Of a DNA stretch of 7,897 bases, positions 5,282-7,897 are shown in pieces. The stretch is taken from contig JAXDBV010000269.1 in NCBI GenBank assembly GCA_034678415.1, forward strand, positions 1 through 7,897. The letters are read 5' to 3'. Position numbers and translations under genes: made by a program. The first letter of the stretch is position 1. Each line of letters starts with the position of its first letter. The stretch is from JAXDBV01 sp034678415 (GTDB lineage Bacteria; Bacteroidota; Bacteroidia; Bacteroidales; VadinHA17). The notes below the pieces were generated by a model, which saw only the letters and a list, made by a program, of their open reading frames with translations, made no database searches and had not been told where the DNA came from.

Positions 5282-6316
5282 TCAGTTCCATTCCTTTACG
5301 GCAGTGATAAATGTTCTCAGGTTTTCCGTTGACACCTCGGGAGGCATTCCTCCTCCGCATGACCAGATGACACGGGTATGGTCGCTGACGGAGTCCATGG
5401 TTTGTTTCACACTGTTGCGCACATCCTGTGGTGTGCCATTGGCAAGGACATCGCGTGGAGGAATATTTCCCAGCAAGGTGATCTTCCTGCCGGTAAGCTT
5501 CTTCATCTCGTCCATAGAATGTTCAAAGCTGAAATTGAACAGGTTTACACCCATATCATTCAGGAACGGAGCGCAAACCAGTCCATGGGCATCGTTGTGA
5601 AAGAACTTCACCTTCACATCGAAGCTGTCGAAGATCTTTTTCAGATAGGGATGGGCTAACACCTTATAGTCGGGCTCACCGAGAAAACCTACCAGGTCAT
5701 CCAGCAGCAGGATGCCGTCAATATCGGGGAATGTTTCCATCTGGAGGGTCAGCCAGTCGATGATAAAATCGGTGATGACCTGCATACCTCTTTGCGTTTC
5801 TTCCGGCATCGTGGCGACGGCCATCATGAATTCGGTGGTGCCGGTCAGGAAGGAGGCAATGTTGAGAGGACCGCGGGTAACGGCAAATTTTATCAGGTGG
5901 CCGTTGGCCTTTATCCTTTCCTCGTTATGTTGGAGGCGCTTCAACACAAAAGGAAGGAGACCGTCGGTTCTGACATCGGGTTTTGTCAGCGACCCGAGAG
6001 CAGAGCCGTCATCGAAGATTTTGCCGGGGTAGGGAAGGTTATGCTCTGACCAGATCATCTTGCTGCCGAAAGCGGATGGTTCGGTACACATACCGAATTC
6101 CGACCAGAATCCTGGCAGGAACATTACGTCAGGGAATTCCTCTGTCACCCGTTTGTTGGCTTCAAACCAGATCTCCGCATTGACATAATAATCGAGGACA
6201 GACACATTAAACCATCCCGGCAACCACGGGCTGTCAATCAGAAAGCCAATAGATTTCTGGTTTTGTGTTTCACCCCTGATGACGTTGAGCAGGGTTTCCC
6301 ATTGTCCTGAATTCAT
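5282..6316 (-). CDS. Uroporphyrinogen-decarboxylase-fold protein (URO-D family, methyltransferase-like branch)
   Basis: The 344-residue product fits the URO-D fold family (PF01208) over its length. It is closer to the MtaA/CmuA-like methyltransferase branch than to true HemE, because it lacks an N-terminal HemE substrate-binding signature. Markers are GFWSEFGMCTEPSAFG (69-84), the acidic strand GILLLDDLVG (201-210), KFFHND (237-242), LLGNIPPRDVL (281-291) and GGGMPPEVSTENL (321-333). In corrinoid methyltransferases zinc is held by a His-x-Cys motif and a later Cys. Here the first site reads His240-Asn-Asp242 and the only nearby late cysteine is Cys320, offset by two residues from the usual place, so metal binding may differ. 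The gene starts 34 bases after the alpha-glucuronidase stop, strongly suggesting cotranscription. Substrate and reaction are unknown. The 274 bases downstream contain no supported gene. Confidence 0.82.
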   Translation of the reverse strand: MNSGQWETLLNVIRGETQNQKSIGFLIDSPWLPGWFNVSVLDYYVNAEIWFEANKRVTEEFPDVMFLPGFWSEFGMCTEPSAFGSKMIWSEHNLPYPGKIFDDGSALGSLTKPDVRTDGLLPFVLKRLQHNEERIKANGHLIKFAVTRGPLNIASFLTGTTEFMMAVATMPEETQRGMQVITDFIIDWLTLQMETFPDIDGILLLDDLVGFLGEPDYKVLAHPYLKKIFDSFDVKVKFFHNDAHGLVCAPFLNDMGVNLFNFSFEHSMDEMKKLTGRKITLLGNIPPRDVLANGTPQDVRNSVKQTMDSVSDHTRVIWSCGGGMPPEVSTENLRTFITAVKEWN

Positions 6317-6350
6317 ATATTTAGCAGTTTGTTAATCATATTTATGGTTT

Positions 6351-7897
6351 TCAGATGCCCGGCACATAAAAAAACTTCAGGTTTCTGTAATGCTCCAGTG
6401 TGTTGGCCGGTTTTTCCAGTCCTGCCGGGATGGGTTTCCGGGAGAATGTCTGGAAATACAGGACACAGGCATCCCTCCACCATTTTGCCTCTTTCTCCTG
6501 GATCGTCAACAGTGATCTCACATGGCTGAACCGTTCCTCATCAATCCATTCCTTCGTCTGTTCCCACAATATCCGGAGAGAGCCGGCTCTTTCGGCACCC
6601 GAGTAGTAATGGTAGCACAGTTCATTCCATAACGTGTTGCCCGACGTCAAGGTGTGGTTCCAGGGCAGATGATGGAACCAGAGAAGGAGTTTTTCAGGGC
6701 AGGTATGGATATTTTCGAATGAATCGCGTACGGCGGAGAAGTACTGGCTCACCGCATTGCTGCCGCCGGAGGTGCGGTCAAAGCCGATGCCGGCGCTGTC
6801 TGCCCGGTGGTAGTATACCGATGTCCAGTCGGCCCGTCCCTTGTCAACCCATGGGCCGGGGCCATAATGATGCCCTGCTCCCATGAGATGATGCAGTCCA
6901 AGAGGAGTCATATAATCTACCGCTATCTCACGCGATTCTTCCATGATTTTAAGGATTGTGCGGACACATTCACTGTTGTTGGTGAATGTCATCCTTATCC
7001 ATTCATCGGCAATCTTCATGGGATCGAGGTATGGGTCCCAGGCCAGGCGTCCGAAGGCATACCAGTTAGCCTGGGCAAAGGGATGGCCCGTCCAGTTGCG
7101 TTCGGATCCTGTGTTTGATACTCCTGCCATGCCGGTCAGATCGATGGATTCCAGCGATCCGTCGATCACCCGGGCTACCGTCGATCCTTTGCCCCGGGCA
7201 TATGTGTCTGACATCAGGAATTCATGATAGAGGCTGCCGAGGTATACAAGATGGGTGGCAAATCCCAGGTATTCCTGTGTGATCTGGAATTCCATCATGA
7301 GGGGGGTGGCGGGCATTGCTCCGAAAAGGGGATGAAACGGCTCACGGGGCTGGAAGTCGACGGGCCCGTTCTTCACCTGTACGAGGACATTACTCCTGAA
7401 TTTACCGTCAAGGGGAGTAAACTCATTATAAGCTTGTTTGGCCCTGTCTTCCGGTACATTATTATCATAGACGAAGGCTCTCCACATCACCACCCCGCCG
7501 TGTGGTTTCAGCGCGTCGGCCAGCATGTTGGCCCCGTCGGCATGGCTACGGCCATAGTCCTGCGGTCCCGGTTGTCCTTCTGAGTTTGCCTTTACCAGGA
7601 ACCCGCCAAAATCGGGGATATAGGTATATATCTCGTCTGCCTTGTTTTTCCACCAGCGGATCACATCGGGGTTAAGCGGATCGGCTGTCTTCAACGATCC
7701 TGTTTCCACCGGTGCGTTAAACCTTGCTGTGAGAAAAACCCTGATGCCATAGGGTCTGAACACATCGGCCAGGGCGGCCGCTTTTTGCAGGTATTCTTTT
7801 GTGAGTACCAGGGCGTTGGCATTGACATTGGTGAGAACGGTGCCGTTGATGCCGATCGAGGCATTGGCCCGGGCATAATCACGGTACCGTGGAGATA
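6351..7897 (-). CDS. aguA: GH67 alpha-glucuronidase, C-terminal 514 residues (5' end outside window)
   Basis: The frame is open to the right edge. Upstream of the GTG at 7761-7763 it still reads true family sequence (RYRDYARANASIGING, then NVNANALVLTKEYL), so that GTG is internal. GH67 enzymes hydrolyse the alpha-1,2 bond that links D-glucuronic or 4-O-methyl-D-glucuronic acid to the non-reducing-end xylose of xylo-oligosaccharides. Counting from the GTG as 1, the general acid is Glu62 in KANSEGQPGP and the catalytic base pair is Asp136 in VDFQPREP and Glu164 in ITQEYLG. The 28-residue spacing of the last two equals that of the characterised Cellvibrio and Geobacillus enzymes. The C-terminal domain shows HHYGPGPWVDKGRADWTSVY (about 315-334). 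Full-length GH67 proteins are about 680-730 residues, so some 170-220 residues, including any signal peptide, are missing. No inactivating lesion is seen. Confidence 0.95.
   Translation of the reverse strand, partial: SPRYRDYARANASIGINGTVLTNVNANALVLTKEYLQKAAALADVFRPYGIRVFLTARFNAPVETGSLKTADPLNPDVIRWWKNKADEIYTYIPDFGGFLVKANSEGQPGPQDYGRSHADGANMLADALKPHGGVVMWRAFVYDNNVPEDRAKQAYNEFTPLDGKFRSNVLVQVKNGPVDFQPREPFHPLFGAMPATPLMMEFQITQEYLGFATHLVYLGSLYHEFLMSDTYARGKGSTVARVIDGSLESIDLTGMAGVSNTGSERNWTGHPFAQANWYAFGRLAWDPYLDPMKIADEWIRMTFTNNSECVRTILKIMEESREIAVDYMTPLGLHHLMGAGHHYGPGPWVDKGRADWTSVYYHRADSAGIGFDRTSGGSNAVSQYFSAVRDSFENIHTCPEKLLLWFHHLPWNHTLTSGNTLWNELCYHYYSGAERAGSLRILWEQTKEWIDEERFSHVRSLLTIQEKEAKWWRDACVLYFQTFSRKPIPAGLEKPANTLEHYRNLKFFYVPGI

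Noticed and set aside
5001..5600. 199-codon plus-strand open frame
   Set aside because: More than half lies antisense to the well-supported URO-D gene, and the translation shows no domain pattern.
7224..7583. 119-codon plus-strand open frame
   Set aside because: It is antisense to the catalytic region of the GH67 gene and has no recognisable features.

Overview
The window looks like a chromosomal segment of a Bacteroidota (Bacteroidetes) bacterium of mid GC content. Three things support this: a tRNA promoter of the exact Bacteroidetes type (TTTG, 19 bases, TAnnTTTG); the Bacteroidetes-style YceI protein with a STLHDW motif and the outer-membrane barrel behind it; and the general lack of strong Shine-Dalgarno sequences before the starts. 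I cannot name a genus.

Left part (1-2323): the 3' end of folC (folylpolyglutamate/dihydrofolate synthase) on the plus strand is followed by almost 1.9 kb without an intact protein gene. That stretch holds a decayed minus-strand lipoprotein esterase (frameshift, two nonsense codons, and a 63-base insertion at the catalytic serine motif), then a complete tRNA-Val(UAC) with its own promoter and terminator. After the tRNA come an 11-bp perfect tandem duplication, a possible short coding remnant and a very GC-rich segment. The area looks like a decay or integration zone around the tRNA.

Middle (2324-4226): a plus-strand pair encodes an exported YceI-like protein and a 411-residue outer-membrane beta-barrel protein, 64 bases apart and probably cotranscribed, followed by a plausible terminator. 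An intergenic stretch (4227-4602) with two inverted repeats separates it from the convergent minus-strand genes.

Right part (4603-7897): on the minus strand, read from the right edge, come the C-terminal three quarters of a GH67 alpha-glucuronidase with all three catalytic acids, then 34 bases later a uroporphyrinogen-decarboxylase-fold (URO-D) protein of the methyltransferase-like branch, then after a 274-base gap a cysteine-rich DUF3795 protein. GH67 enzymes release (4-O-methyl-)glucuronic acid from glucuronoxylan oligosaccharides. A URO-D/methyltransferase-like gene directly behind one suggests, as a hypothesis only, a role in handling the methyl group or a metabolite of 4-O-methylglucuronate. 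This pairing is the most interesting functional lead here. I found no CRISPR array, phage module, transposase or obvious defence system.
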